Assembly (NCBI RefSeq): GCF_910596095.1
Contig: NC_056545.1
Location: 20,731,067 to 20,795,066, forward strand
From: Thunnus maccoyii
Lineage: Eukaryota > Chordata > Actinopteri > Scombriformes > Scombridae
DNA: 64,000 bases
Reading direction: 5' to 3'
Positions 28,101 to 38,599 of this stretch are shown here, piece after piece. The stretch's first letter is position 1. The number at the start of each line of letters is the position of its first letter. The position numbers were made by a program, and so were the translations under genes. The notes under the pieces are model-generated. The model did no database searches, was not told the origin of the DNA, and saw nothing but the letters and a program-made list of their open reading frames with translations.

Positions 28101-31100
28101 TAATCCACAAATCTCATTATTCCTGCAAAACACACTACCTACCGTTTCAGTTATCTTTCATGTTTTTTTATGTTTTCAGCTCCTTACAGTCATTTGCACA
28201 ACTGTTTTTAAAAAGCATTTGCTTGTTTTTTTTTTTTTTTTGATCTCATGCTAAAGATTTGTCCCTTTTTTTTAAAATATAATTGGAGTGCTGCAGGAAG
28301 AATTGTCACTGTGTGCATGCATGTGAAAAAGTTAACAGTGCATGTAGCCCTTTTAATTTCACTTCATATGAGCCAACTCTGCTGGAAACAGGCAATACAG
28401 GAAAAAAAAACCCTGCATACATAATTATTATCATTGTTTATATTAACAAAAAAAATTTAAAACATGTTTCTAATTAGTTAATATTGCACTTGGCAAAAAC
28501 AAGAAATGCTGCACATGATTTGGCAAGCCTAATATTATAGTGGAGCGTCGATGAAAGCCACATTTACACTTTTTAAAATAAATAAACTGAAATGATGAAT
28601 AACAGAGTAGTCACGGGCTGAGCTTATCTGCTGGTAGCCAGCTGCTTTTCAGTCATTTTTGCCTCAGGCTGCACTCTGCAGCGCACAGTATTTATTGCTC
28701 ACCCTTATGATATTCTAATGGTTTCCTTTTTTGTTGGGTTTCATGTTGCAGTGATGCACTCAATAGCCGGCCAACAGCCTGGCAGATATCACCATTGTAC
28801 CAGCTGGCCGAACTGTGACACGATGTCATGCTTTGCACCTGCAGCGGCTGAAACTACGTGTGTGCAGAAACGAGCGTTTTTTTTTGTGTAACAGGATAGA
28901 GCTGGTTAAGCAGTTCTGTGAATACGGGTCATAACACAACCGATAGCCAAGCAGATCATAATGGGTGCACATTACACTGTTGGACGAGCCGGGAGATTGT
29001 CGTGCTTTTAATACAAAAGATGCAGGTAAACGAGCATGACCAAATTAGAGGGATTTTGTTTCACCAAGGCCCCTGTAGCACCCCTGGTCTTGAGGGGAGG
29101 AGGGGGGGGCATTTACAGTCCTGCCGTGCAAGGTGACCCATGCTGAAGTGCAGTTCTGTGTCCGTCTGTCACAGCAGATCAGGTCACATTCTCCGGCTGC
29201 GCTGCTGAGCTGTCTGAAGGTATTCTGTCAGCCGGATGAACCTGACAAATGCACTCAGCCCACAGACCATCACAGCTCAAGTGGTGTGGCAGAGTTCAGA
29301 CATGACTACTGAACCAGCGCAGAGCCAGCCACACCGCCTCCGGACTGCAGTCTTATCTGAGAGATTAAGATCTGTGTGAAGATCCTGTGGTCTTACGATT
29401 CAAACCATTTTTTCAGTTATTTACAGGGTCCTCTACGAAAAGAGCACAGTGATCTCTGAGTAATTTAGGCTTAGCTGTTGCAATCACTGAAGCTTCATAG
29501 ACCAATGTTTTTGTTCTTATTTTGCAATTATTTTTTGTAAAATTTTAAATTTTAAATTCAGCTTTTTCGTTGTGATATTTTTTTTTTTTGAGTTATAAGT
29601 TACGGGTTATTTGCAGAGAATTTCATCAGTGTTGGGAGTGATACAGCCTGGGAGTAAGCTCACTTTGGGTGGAAAGGTGGAAGTTGCACGTCAACATTTT
29701 TGCAATTAAGCTGATTTGCCAAGGCCATTTAAAATGGGCTCATGACAGCGGTTCTTAATTAAATTATTTTATGCTGAAAAGGGTTTTGACCTGTAATGTC
29801 TGCAAGCATTTTCCACACTTGATCATTTTTGAAATATCGTAGGTATTGACATAACTGCTGCTTTTGCAAATGATGCAGTCCGTTCAATTGCAAGATCTCA
29901 CATATCTCATTTTCCAGACTGAAATGTCAAAAGGTCTGTCAAAATAAACCTGACAATTTGACTTCAGGAGTGACGTCATGCTCAGTGGAGAATTGCAGGT
30001 TAATGAATATTTCTTAACTGAATGGGGCCTATAAATGAAAAGCACTGTGAGTTTTAACTGAAACGATTTTAACTTGCTTAAGAATACAGAGCTCACCATA
30101 TGTTAATGTTGATCCATATGTTCCTAGCTTTACTATGGAAAAACAAATTACTTCTAACTGTAACCTGTTTTTTTTTCTTTAGTGATGTGCATCCTTGAGG
30201 GATTTTATTGTTTTGGGGGTTTTTTTTGTTCTGAGACGAGCACAGATTGTTAGAAGTTGATATATATTTATACCAGAGCTTAAGTCTGGACACTCTTAAT
30301 CATTGTGGGGTATTTTTAGAATCTGCTGAGCCCCGCTTTTTTTTCTGCCTCACCTCTGTGTCTGCTCTCCATCTTCTCTTTGGGTCCCACTTGTGCCGGC
30401 ACTGATTCCAGTCAACCAAGCAGGTCACTGGCTTTACAAGGGGACTCAGGCTGAACGGGGGGAATGTGTTTATATGGTAAACCGTGGGCATACGCAGCGG
30501 AAAATACAAACAATAACCCAGTCAGTCTCTCTTGTGCTGTCTATGAAGGGCAAAAGCTTTTAACCAATCTCTCTGAGTGTCTCACTAATGGCACTTATTA
30601 GACATTAGGATCCTGGGATACTGATCAGACAGGGAAAGGCCAGAGCCCTTGATCTGAATCCAATAGCAGCAGGGCCTCTTGAGAGGAATTATAAGGACTT
30701 TACGTCGACTCCAGCACTGTTTGCTTGTCAGTGTTTTAATAGCAGATTTGCCCCGTGGTCTACTTGGATAAAGAAAATGGATAGTCAGCCTATCTTTGGA
30801 TGTGATCAGTTAAAGGAGGTGCAGCATCACAGATCTGAGTCATGGCAGCTGAATAGACAGCTTAGGCCTCAACAATAAACCGAGCGCACGATCACTGGGC
30901 AGCAGCAAAAGAGGGATTCAGCCTGTATTCGGCATGCGCTGCAAATCTTCACTGCATTTGCTCCTAGTCACTCTGCCTAGGGGGGGGAGGGATGGGCTTG
31001 CTTCCACCCAAATGCATGCTGGGATTGTGTTCCTCTTTATTTTAAGCCTTCCCTGTAGACATGTCCTGTTTTTTTTTTTTTTTTTTTTTTTTTTCCTCCC

Positions 31101-32064
31101 CACTTTCCCTCAGCTTTTTGTGTCCCGGCATCTACAGTCTGTTTGTGCGTATGTGCATGAGCACTTTGTAATGGTGTTCATCTTTGTAGTGAGTGATCAT
31201 CATCAGTATTATTTCACATTATAGAAAAGAACGAATATTGATGTCGCTCTAGCTTGTAAAATTATGGTTTACCCTGTTTATCGTTTGCCGAGTTTGATTC
31301 AAGCTTTGAGAAATGAGGATACAAAGATGTACAGACTTTATCCTGATTCTGTCTTTATAATGCTACTGAAGCAAATGTGACCGCTTCCAGTGTTGTGGAT
31401 TTGGGCTCTACATGGCCTACATACATGAAAATGTAGGTTGACACGGTTTAATCAGTCACTGATCGTTGTGATTGACAAGTCTACAAAGCTGTTTTCCTCC
31501 TCCAAATGATCAGTGTCAAGGCTAATTAGCGCTCTCTCTCTTTTTTCCTTTTTTTTTTTTTTTTTTCTTGCTGCAGGGGGAATCACTCATGACACTTTTC
31601 AGAAAGAGCTGATGTGCTTTGACCCAGATGCGGATAAATGGACTCAGAAAGCACCCATGACCACAGTGCGCGGCCTCCACTGCATGTGCACGGTGGGCGA
31701 CCGCCTCTACGTGATCGGGGGAAATCACTTCCGGGGCACCAGCGACTACGACGACGTGCTGAGCTGCGAATACTACTCCCCCGCCCTCGACTTGTGGACA
31801 CCTATCGCCGCCATGTTGCGCGGCCAGAGCGACGTGGGTGTGGCCGTGTTTGAGAATAAGATCTATGTGGTGGGCGGGTACTCATGGAACAATCGGTGCA
31901 TGGTGGAAATAGTACAGAAGTACGACCCCGAGAAAGACGAATGGCACAAAGTGTTTGACTTACCCGAGTCGCTGGGCGGCATCCGAGCGTGCACACTCAC
32001 AGTTTTCCCCCCTGAGGATATCTCGGGCTCGCCCTCCAGAGAGTCGCCCCTCTCAGCACCTTGA
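1686..32064 (+). CDS. klhl13: klhl13, Kelch-like protein 13 (7 coding exons, 655 aa)
   Basis: The coding sequence joins 1686-1783, 17225-17366, 19724-19856, 21100-21296, 22638-23433, 26435-26548 and 31577-32064. All junctions are GT-AG, and the phases add up to 656 codons including the stop; human KLHL13 is also 655 residues. Order of domains: an N-terminal tail beginning MPLKWK (1-80), BTB domain (about 90-190), BACK domain (about 195-300), and six Kelch repeats (about 340-640) marked by GG pairs such as YVVGGQ, YAVGGR, YISGGI, YVIGGN and YVVGGY. In the known family, KLHL13 with KLHL9 is a substrate adaptor of CUL3 ubiquitin ligase; it targets Aurora B and is needed for mitotic progression and cytokinesis. 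The BTB and 3-box bind CUL3, and the Kelch propeller binds substrate. No frameshift or missing exon is seen, so the gene looks intact. Confidence 0.96.
2880..3055. repeat. Interspersed teleost repeat fragment
   Basis: This piece contains GGGGTTAAGGACCTTGCTCA followed by AGGGCGCC, close to a phrase common in fish interspersed repeats. The class is not certain; a SINE-related origin is possible. The ends are approximate. Confidence 0.5.
4435..4570 (+). mobile_element. tRNA-derived SINE-like copy
   Basis: The segment has a decayed box-B-like stretch (GTTTGATTCCAG), then a body with GGGACCTTTAGCACATGTCA and CCCTGTCACTC, and an A-rich tail from about 4564. This order is typical of tRNA-headed fish SINEs. 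The copy is diverged and its ends are approximate. Confidence 0.55.
5467..5494. repeat. (TG)n microsatellite
   Basis: A perfect dinucleotide run of 28 bp in klhl13 intron 1. Confidence 0.95.
7455..7739. mobile_element. hAT-type MITE, decayed right end
   Basis: The left end reads TAGAGCTGCAACTAAGGATT, the terminal repeat of an abundant fish hAT MITE. The right end, ATTGTTGAAACTCAA, is a mutated inverted copy. The interior has paired ATTAATCGA/TTAATTGATTA motifs. No clear target duplication remains. Confidence 0.65.
8884..8910. repeat. (TTG)n microsatellite
   Basis: A trinucleotide run of 27 bp. A second short TTG run lies at about 9038-9052. The sequence between them (about 8700-9060) may be part of an unrecognised interspersed repeat. 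Confidence 0.9.
9310..9700. repeat. Interspersed teleost repeat with TTATCCAAAGCGACTTACA
   Basis: The phrase GCTTTTATCCAAAGCGACTT (9335-9354) marks a very common fish repeat family. Downstream text (GGGAGTCAACAGACC, TTCCACCATCACAGAACCAC, CAGACGTCCTTCA) follows the same family in the expected order. The class is uncertain to me. The short ORF reading into it from 9073 is not a gene. Confidence 0.6.
10985..11334. mobile_element. hAT-type MITE (350 bp)
   Basis: TAGAGCTGCAACAA at 10985 is matched by a perfect 14 bp inverted copy ending at 11334. Subterminal ATTAATCGATTAG and ATTAATCGATAAT motifs are also inverted. No target duplication is preserved in the flanks (GACCAAAC and ATTTCAAA), so the copy is old or the edges were altered. 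It belongs with the copies at 7455 and 22222. Confidence 0.75.
13460..13491. repeat. Poly-C run followed by poly-A
   Basis: Twenty-three C followed by nine A. The run length should be treated as uncertain, since such tracts are often mis-sequenced. Confidence 0.9.
14524..15349. mobile_element. Non-autonomous hAT transposon with intact 8 bp target duplication
   Basis: The element starts TAGGGCTGTAGT at 14524 and ends with the exact inverse, ACTACAGCCCTA, at 15349. It is flanked by a perfect 8 bp direct repeat, AAATCAAT (14516-14523 and 15350-15357), the hallmark of hAT insertion. Inside both ends are GTCGACTAAAAT / TTTAGTCGGACGA-type subterminal motifs. The 826 bp interior has no transposase-like reading frame, so it would need a transposase supplied by another copy. 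It lies in klhl13 intron 1. Confidence 0.88.
15775..15865. repeat. Interspersed repeat fragment with CAACGTTTC ... CCTTCTTCAGG
   Basis: The fragment contains TACAACGTTTCAGTGTCAAC and then CGACCTTCTTCAGG. This word order recurs in many fish interspersed repeats. The class is not assigned. Confidence 0.4.
17225..17366 (+). CDS. klhl13: klhl13 coding exon 2
   Basis: Acceptor CTAATAG precedes the exon and donor GTGAGA follows it. With the two bases carried from exon 1 it codes residues 33-80 ([10 protein letters not shown] to THSSVVLQ), ending in phase 0. This tail precedes the BTB domain and is less conserved than the rest. Confidence 0.94.
17367..19723 (+). other. klhl13 intron 2
   Basis: About 2.4 kb, AT-rich. 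A piece near 17775-17835 (CCTGATTATAAGACGACCTC) resembles a scattered fish repeat. I see no gene in it. Confidence 0.85.
19724..19856 (+). CDS. klhl13: klhl13 coding exon 3 (start of BTB)
   Basis: Acceptor TTTGTAG and donor GTGGGT bound an exon coding [20 protein letters not shown] onward to FKAMFT. It holds the first half of the BTB fold, including the conserved [15 protein letters not shown] helix. It ends one base into a Gly codon. Confidence 0.96.
19857..21099 (+). other. klhl13 intron 3
   Basis: About 1.2 kb. Between about 20370 and 20465 there is a GCTAGCAGGCTAAATGCTAA / GTGCTAATGTTTAGCAGG repeat of a kind scattered through fish genomes. Nothing else is recognised. Confidence 0.85.
21100..21296 (+). 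CDS. klhl13: klhl13 coding exon 4 (rest of BTB)
   Basis: The exon codes [15 protein letters not shown] through [10 protein letters not shown] (to residue 190) and ends in phase 0 before donor GTAAGG. It carries the C-terminal half of the BTB and the start of the 3-box region that binds CUL3. Confidence 0.96.
22114..22168. repeat. (TG)n microsatellite
   Basis: A 55 bp perfect dinucleotide run in klhl13 intron 4. Confidence 0.95.
22222..22300. mobile_element. Truncated hAT MITE end
   Basis: TAGGGCTGCAACTAATGATT at 22222 is the left end of the same family as the copies at 7455 and 10985. It breaks off at a poly-T run and no right end is found nearby. Confidence 0.55.
22638..23433 (+). CDS. klhl13: klhl13 coding exon 5 (BACK domain and first Kelch repeats)
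   Basis: This is the largest exon, coding residues 191-455. It begins [18 protein letters not shown] (BACK), passes through [17 protein letters not shown] and [16 protein letters not shown], then enters the Kelch propeller at about residue 341 (LVTLGG, YVVGGQ, YAVGGR). Acceptor CTTGCAG, donor GTGAGT. Confidence 0.97.
23434..26434 (+). other. klhl13 intron 5
   Basis: About 3 kb with no recognised gene. The stretch 24290-24560 is richer in G+C and more complex than its surroundings, and could be worth checking for conservation. Confidence 0.8.
26435..26548 (+). CDS. klhl13: klhl13 coding exon 6 (Kelch)
   Basis: Acceptor TTCAAG and donor GTAAGT bound a 114 bp exon that codes [18 protein letters not shown] to YMYIS, one Kelch blade. 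The first codon (Ala) is split with exon 5. Confidence 0.95.
26549..31576 (+). other. klhl13 intron 6
   Basis: About 5 kb. It contains a G-rich run (27335-27371), poly-T runs just before the acceptor, and two stretches of complex, non-repetitive sequence (about 28600-28880 and 30600-30910) that might be conserved regulatory DNA. No coding exon is recognised. Confidence 0.8.
27335..27371. repeat. G-rich homopolymer run
   Basis: Short G blocks are followed by 24 G in a row (27347-27370). It could form a G-quadruplex. The run length is likely imprecise. Confidence 0.9.
31577..32064 (+). CDS. klhl13: klhl13 last coding exon (Kelch repeats 4-6 and C-terminus)
   Basis: Acceptor CTGCAG follows a poly-T tract. 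The exon codes [15 protein letters not shown], the blades with [10 protein letters not shown] and [10 protein letters not shown], and the C-terminal tail ending [11 protein letters not shown]. The stop TGA is at 32062-32064. The tail ending is the same as in mammalian KLHL13. G+C is markedly higher here than in the introns. Confidence 0.97.
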
Positions 32065-32680
32065 TGAGTAAAGGGGGGGAGCCCCGTTTTGCTCATACCC
32101 CCATAACCCCCGCCCCAACCACCCAACCCCCTCAACAAACACACCTTCTAGACATTGTTTGCACTTCCTCTTTGGACAACATCTGTACTGCATCCCCAAG
32201 TATCCCCCAAACCCACCTCCCCTAAAGCTGTGCAGAAACCCCTTCCCTAAGTGATTAAACCTACATACCGATACGGTTTGGCAACCTAATTACACGTTTA
32301 TGTTGCATACTCGGTATATTTTGGCAGGAAATACCTTGACTTGAAAAGTGACTTTGCAAATCAACTTTTCTACCTGATGTCGACAAAGTTTTTTCTTATG
32401 TCTCGTTTCTTTAGTCGTTCTACCTTGAGACTACCACACTGACTCTCTCTTCTAGTCTATGCCATGTTAGATGCAGGTGACCCCCCCCCCCCACCCCGGG
32501 AGAGCAGAAGCGTAGGGACAGACGAGCCCCAAAAACACAGCTGGTTTTTAACTCAGGGGTTGGCCCAGGCCCCATCAACGTCTCTCTTACAGTTTCAGTT
32601 CTTTCCTGCTATTGCTAAGAAACTGTTAACAAAATGGTGTTTTCTAAATTTAATAAACATGATTTTGAAAGTAATGAAAT
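32065..32680 (+). other. klhl13: klhl13 3' UTR (proximal end inferred)
   Basis: Non-coding sequence follows the stop. The first good polyadenylation signal is AATAAA at 32652-32657, so a transcript end near 32670-32680 is likely. A second AATAAA at 33005-33010 could give a longer form. Confidence 0.6.
32652..32657 (+). terminator. klhl13 polyadenylation signal AATAAA
   Basis: Canonical hexamer 588 bases past the klhl13 stop codon, in AT-rich sequence. An alternative lies at 33005-33010. Confidence 0.6.
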
Positions 32681-34966
32681 GTTGTCGTCATTACTGACTG
32701 CAGCAGACTCAGGACGATCCTCAGAGGCCTTCGAAAAGTCGAAGTTAAGTCACGTAAAGCCTTGTGTGGTTTATCTTAATGTCGCCTTAATTTTATTGTG
32801 ATACGTTTCTACGTTTACGATGGATGGATAGTAGACTGGTTGGTGTGGATTTACTGTACATACAGTAGTTAAGCTAATTGGATTAGGCGGTCATGGTGGA
32901 TGATCGGAGTGAAACCCTTTGTCTCCAGTACAAGATGTGTGGTCCTTAATCTGCTGTGAGAGAGAAGTTGGCTTCATTTATCTTTGTTTTGTAAATCTCA
33001 CTGTAATAAATGAGCTGCAGAGGTGAAGTGTAAGATGAATCAACTTGTCTGTAGGGAACGGTCACTTTGCTTACCTGTTATTAACAGATTATATTACATG
33101 GTTGGACATAAACATTTAGAGTAAAATTCTTAATCTGGCCTCATTACTGTCAGGAAAAGTGAAATAAGTAGACATGTCCGCTACAGAAAACCTGCTGCTA
33201 GTGATGTAAACATTATGCTGCTGACCAGTGTTAACTGGAAACTGGCACTTCTACCTCTGTCGCCTCTCCTCCTGGCGTCATGACAGACGGTAATGTCACC
33301 CGCAATCTGCCCACCTGCTCCTGGCCGATTAAAGCCTTAATAGCAGCATATGGTGTCCGAGACGTTTGGTTCATGCTGTTACCAGGAACAAAAGGTGTGT
33401 GTAATCACCAGGTGAGTTTGGTCTGGAGCCTTAGATCCTCATTATATTCTCATTATATCTCATTTATTAGGTGCTGTAGTGGTGCCACTGATTTTGAATG
33501 TTAATGCATGTTCCTGTCGTGCTCATAGCAACAGAATCTCAGCTGCTGTTATAAGAGGTTATCTTAAAGGACATGCCGTTTTGTTTTGGTGCATTGCCTT
33601 TATATTTCTAACTTTTTGAGCTCTTAAGTGTTAAATTCCTGTTTTTATAACTGTAATTTCTGGTCTTACCCTCTTGGCCAGAGAGCAACTTGTCTCATGC
33701 AGTTTTTTTTTTTGTTTTTTTTTACAGGCAAGTCTGGTTGTTTTTAGTTATTTTTCATGCTTTATCACATTGTTTTGAGCTATTAATAGCTTTTTTGTGA
33801 GATTTTGACGGAACGGTTTGCATCATTCGAGTTTGTAATCCTTTAATGAATGGAAAATCACAGAATGAACTGAGTGAACAGGAGAGAAAGAACTGTGACA
33901 GGCTGAGCCGCTGGCATACATGACAGAGGGTGGCAAAAGGCAAGGAATTTATCGTCCTCTTTCCCCGGCCGTTTCGCCGAAAATACATCACACACCGATA
34001 AACCTGTACCCTCTGTATCACCTGGATCTGAAGGCATTAGTGAGAGTCAGGAGAGAAGATGGAGTGACGCTGTAGATAAATCTGAACACCTGGAGAAGTA
34101 GGATATGAAGGCGATACAGAGCAGTGCTCCATGTTATGACTGAAAATGCCCGCCTTCATTTCTGTATAGTTTATTATGAAGAGTTTGATAACTTTTGCTT
34201 AAAAAAGTCTCTGAAAGGCTGCTAATGGAGTCCCTCAATGGACTTCATCACTTTAAAGTGCTCCGAATTTAGTTTTTCTTACATTAGCCAAGATTCGTGG
34301 CTACATACCCTATGTTACCAAGAGGTGTGACATGATATAAGCTCAATAAAATGCCTCATTGAAGATGGGTGATATGATAATATATACCTTAGGTTGATGT
34401 AAATGTGTCAGCAGTCAGATTTTGCCATAATGTTTATTCTGTGGCATTTGTGGGTTTTTATATGATTTTTGCATCAGTGTGATGAAGTATTCCTGTCTAG
34501 TTATTTGACCTGTCTCTCAACTGATTTTCCTTTCATCAGCCAAACCAGACAGTCTTTACTTTAGCACTCTGCTGTTCTCTGATATATTTTTAAAAAGCAA
34601 TAAATGATTTTTAAATGGATTTGACACTTAATGCCCCTCAAAAGAAATCTTTTTTGACTGTGTCTGAATCAGATTGCAGAGCACTTTCAGGACAGATTTA
34701 AAATGACACACTCTCAAAAAAAAAAAAAAAAAAAAAATCAGCCTCAACATATCTACAGTCTCTGCAGCACATGATGTTCTAGATCTAGTGTGTAATTCCT
34801 GCCACATGGTTGCATTGTTTCCTGGTGTTTATGCAAGCCAATGTCAATATTGCATGACACAGAGCTTTGTGTTTCCTGAAGTCTAAGGGCTTGGATTTTT
34901 AATGAACAATGTGTCCCCAGTGCTAAAGCAAAGAGAACTGGAGCAAGAAATTACAAGCGTTCACCA

Positions 34967-34996
34967 CTCCCTCCTCCTCCTCCTCCTCCTCCTCCC
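34967..34996. repeat. (CTC)n microsatellite
   Basis: A trinucleotide run of about 30 bp. Confidence 0.9.
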
Positions 34997-35082
34997 CTCT
35001 GCTTCACTACCTGTGTTTCTATGAGGATTTCATCACCACTGGAGGCATGTTCACTTGATTCATGAAGCAGATAAGAGGTGTT

Positions 35083-35106
35083 TGTGTGTGTGTGTGTGTG
35101 TGTGTG
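35083..35106. repeat. (TG)n microsatellite
   Basis: A dinucleotide run of about 24 bp. Confidence 0.9.
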
Positions 35107-36009
35107 GATTACGGCCTGGCTTCTGACACATGAACGCAGCACACATTTGCGGCTCGGCATGTCTCCAGACGGCTCTTCATCTCATCCCAGCCAGAAAATG
35201 ACCTAGATTCTCCAGGGCCGGCTGCTGGATGTGTTTACATACACAGCACACTGATGACATTGTCAGTCAGAAAGCATCGCCGCTCTCAGCAGCGGTGAAA
35301 ACACACGAGGAGGAACGAAAGCTCCAACCCGCCTCCCATCATGATGAAATACTCTGCAGAGCCACAGATCCCTGCTGTCCTCTGACTGCATGCGTGATGG
35401 TGTTAATGGCTATTGATCCTACCGGCTGGCTGGCAGACAGCCAAGGCATCCTGATGTTAGTCCTGCTACATATATTTGTTTTTGCACTGAATCAAAAGCT
35501 GCCTCCAGTTATTAGAATCCACAAAGGTTTCAGGTCTCTCTTTATTTCTCTCTTCTCTCTCTCTCTCTTGTCTTTCATGAATATTCAGAGAAGGTCAAGT
35601 TCTTCCTCTCCTCTCGAGCTCTCTATCCCCCCGTGACCGTGTCCTGAATAATCTGTCCCTGATTCATCTCTTGTTCCGGTGCTTGTTCCTGCTCCGGCTG
35701 TGGTGGTTTTTTTATTATTACTATAGCAGAGGTGGGAGGGGTAATTGAGATTTACTTTTGTTCAACATCTGGACATGCATCAGCCCTAGATTTCACTTTA
35801 TGCCTCTGTTACATCTCATGTCTAAAGGTATTCTGCGTGCAAATTGCATGTGTGTGTGTGTTGTATTTAAAAATTGCATAAAACTTCCTTTCTGTATCTT
35901 GTATTTAAAAAAAATCCCAATTCAAAGTTGTTATCGTGTTCAGTTTTTGGACTTCTCTGTGTCCAGTGTGCATTTTCCATCAGCTCGCAGCTCAGTGTGG
36001 ATTGGAGAC

Positions 36010-36130
36010 TCATAGATGGACTGATGGCAGCCTGTCTCCGAGGTGTCTCCCTAGCTTCAACCCAGTGTATGCTGGGATATGCTCCAGTGCCCCCCTTGAC
36101 AATGAAAAGGGAGGAAAAAAAAGCAGGTAA
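36010..36130. repeat. Interspersed teleost repeat fragment
   Basis: The words CCCAGTGTATGCTGGGATAT and GCTCCAGTGCCCCCC are typical of a very abundant fish repeat tail. Its class is not assigned. It explains part of a long open frame at 35874-36404. Confidence 0.6.
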
Positions 36131-38599
36131 AGAATATAAATGGGGGACATACAGACATAACGATGTAGCTCGCACACTGAGAGCTTTAAACTGTGACAAT
36201 ACTCCTTTGAGGCTTCAAAGAATATGTTCTTTTAAAAAGTGCATTATGAGCCACTTCTTGCAGACCGGCGGAGAGAGAGCGAGGAACTGGAACAGTTCAG
36301 CCGCTCTGGGAAAACGACTTAACCTCAGCGGGTTAAATACAGCTCCGGCTTCGTGTCCCTGCAGGTTTTCTACTCTGTTAAGAGATTCAGCTGACAGCAC
36401 CTGAGCTGTCGGCTGAAGCCTTTTAAAAACTCAAACAAAACAAAATCAAGGGTCACACATTAAAAGCATACATGCTGATTCTACAAATGTATGAAGTTCA
36501 TCAAGATAACATGCAGGAAAATGAGCCTAAAGAAGTAGAATATTGTGTTAATTCGAAAGTAGGCTTGGATTGATATTTGTCTCTTTCAGTCATTTATGTA
36601 CATATCAACATTTATAAGATACAAGTTGTAACATAAAGTTAAATCGGACACTTAAGATTTGAAAAGTCTACCTTAAAATGTGAACAAATAATTAGCATTC
36701 TCATGAAATAACATATTCTTAAATCAAGTACTTGCAAATCATGATTATTGTAATATGTTATTGAGCATACTATGTCAATATATTAATAATAATATATTTA
36801 TAATTCTCCATCCTAATGATGAAATGTTGCCCTTTTTTGTGACTCTGAAATACATCTACATGTGGAACAGATAAACATTTTTGCTCTTAATTCCTGTAAT
36901 AACTGAGTGTTGTTTACATGCAACAAGACTATCCTGGTTTTGAGTCTGATTCTGGATCTGACGTTTACATGGAACATGAGGAACCTGGTTACTCGCCTCC
37001 CTTTATAAATGATTCTAACAGCGTCCAGGTTTCTGATCATCTGTGTCCAGTTGTGTCATGTGATTCCTCAACATCTCAGCCGCTCATTTCTCTACCAACT
37101 AGGATATGGTTCAACACATAGTTAACCAGCATACTAATACACATGTAAACAAACTCATTTGATGTTACAAAAGTCAAACATCATTATTTTTTATGTCTTC
37201 CTTGAATGCCTGTAAATATCCACAGAGATCACAGATGTTTTTCAGTTAGTTGTGTAATTGTAACAAACATATAAAGATAAAAAGAAAGGAAACACAGATT
37301 AGGAAATCTAATCTCTGATTTTTGTTCTTGTCCTGTTTTCTTAATCTAGCCTCCTAAAGGAGCTTCCTACTAGGCCTAGATGATTCCAGAGGGCTCTTTA
37401 GTGTGACTGAAATATGATTATAAATTATAATCTGACAAAACTGGCATTCATGGTTTTGAAATCTTTGACATCTACCCCTTAATGTCACGTGTGTATCAGT
37501 GGTACGGGGACGGTGTTTCATGCATCCAGATCCATCGGAAACTCGGTGGATTTTTCTGGTTTTAGATGGAAAGGGAAATGTCAAGATTCCTGAAGCATGT
37601 CTTTGTTTGTGTGTGTGTGTGTGACAATGCTTGATGCCAAAGTGATTGATAACTCTCCTCTCCACGCAGAGCTCAGTTTCAACCTCCTCAGCTCTGTCCT
37701 GTAGCCTATAATGCCAGGTTGCCATGGTTACCCCAGCTCCTTCATACAAGGAAATGGGAAAAAAAAAACACTTTATGAAACGCTCTTGCAGAGCTATCCT
37801 GGGGAGTTGAGAGGAGAGCGCTGACCTGCCTGTTGAGAGAAATCCGGGGGGGTGAGGGGGGGGCAGTTACAGAAAGCAAACATTTAGCTGCTTCCTCAAA
37901 TAAAAACACTCTTACTTCCCCCCCCCCTGCAATGGAGAAGCGAGGCTCAGCTCCTTTTTCATCCCTGTTAGAGCAATTAATTTCCATTTCCACTCCATTA
38001 TCAGTGAGTGCATGCCAAAGGTGGCTTTGATTTCTACAGTGCTCTTTGCAATAATGTCCTCTAGTGGTCTATCTGGAAACAAATAAAAGTATCTCTGACT
38101 CACACCGGACCTGTTCAGAAAGATGTCTGGTTGATAAAACATGACACACACAAACACAGAAGAAACATGATCAAACATGCTACATTTACATAAACCCTGA
38201 TCATCCTTCCTGTGACATCAGAGTTACGCAAGGAGACGGATGTTAATCTTTTTATGTACAGAGTTGGCGGTCTGAGCCAAGACAGACACACACTCCGAGA
38301 CATAACAGTAAACAGGATGAGACGTCTGCAGGGGGGATCAGTTGGTAAACCACCCACTTAGACCCAGAGTTTACTCCAACGGAGGCCACTGAATACCCCG
38401 GAGTCCCTCTGTGAAAAGCTGGTTTTAACACTAAACTGCACCTCACTCATTCAGCAAAGAGAGCTTTGTTTTTCTTTATCTTCTCTGTAACATCTGTAAA
38501 AAGCTTAGAGGACTAAAGAAGTGGAATAAAACTAGTATGTGTTCATGTGTTCAGTATGTTTACCGGCCCTGCATGTAGAGGTCAGTCTAGTTCCAGTAA

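Noticed and set aside
35229..35636. A 135-codon open frame on the plus strand
   Set aside because: Low-complexity Ser and Phe/Leu runs come from CT-rich simple sequence. No domain is recognised.
35874..36404. A 176-codon open frame on the plus strand
   Set aside because: It runs through a known type of fish repeat fragment (36010-36130), has no domain, and no splice or polyadenylation context.
36918..37121. A 67-codon frame rich in acidic and Ser residues
   Set aside because: The DNA shows internal repetition of GTTTACATGSAACA-like words, as in a mobile-element fragment, and no gene context.
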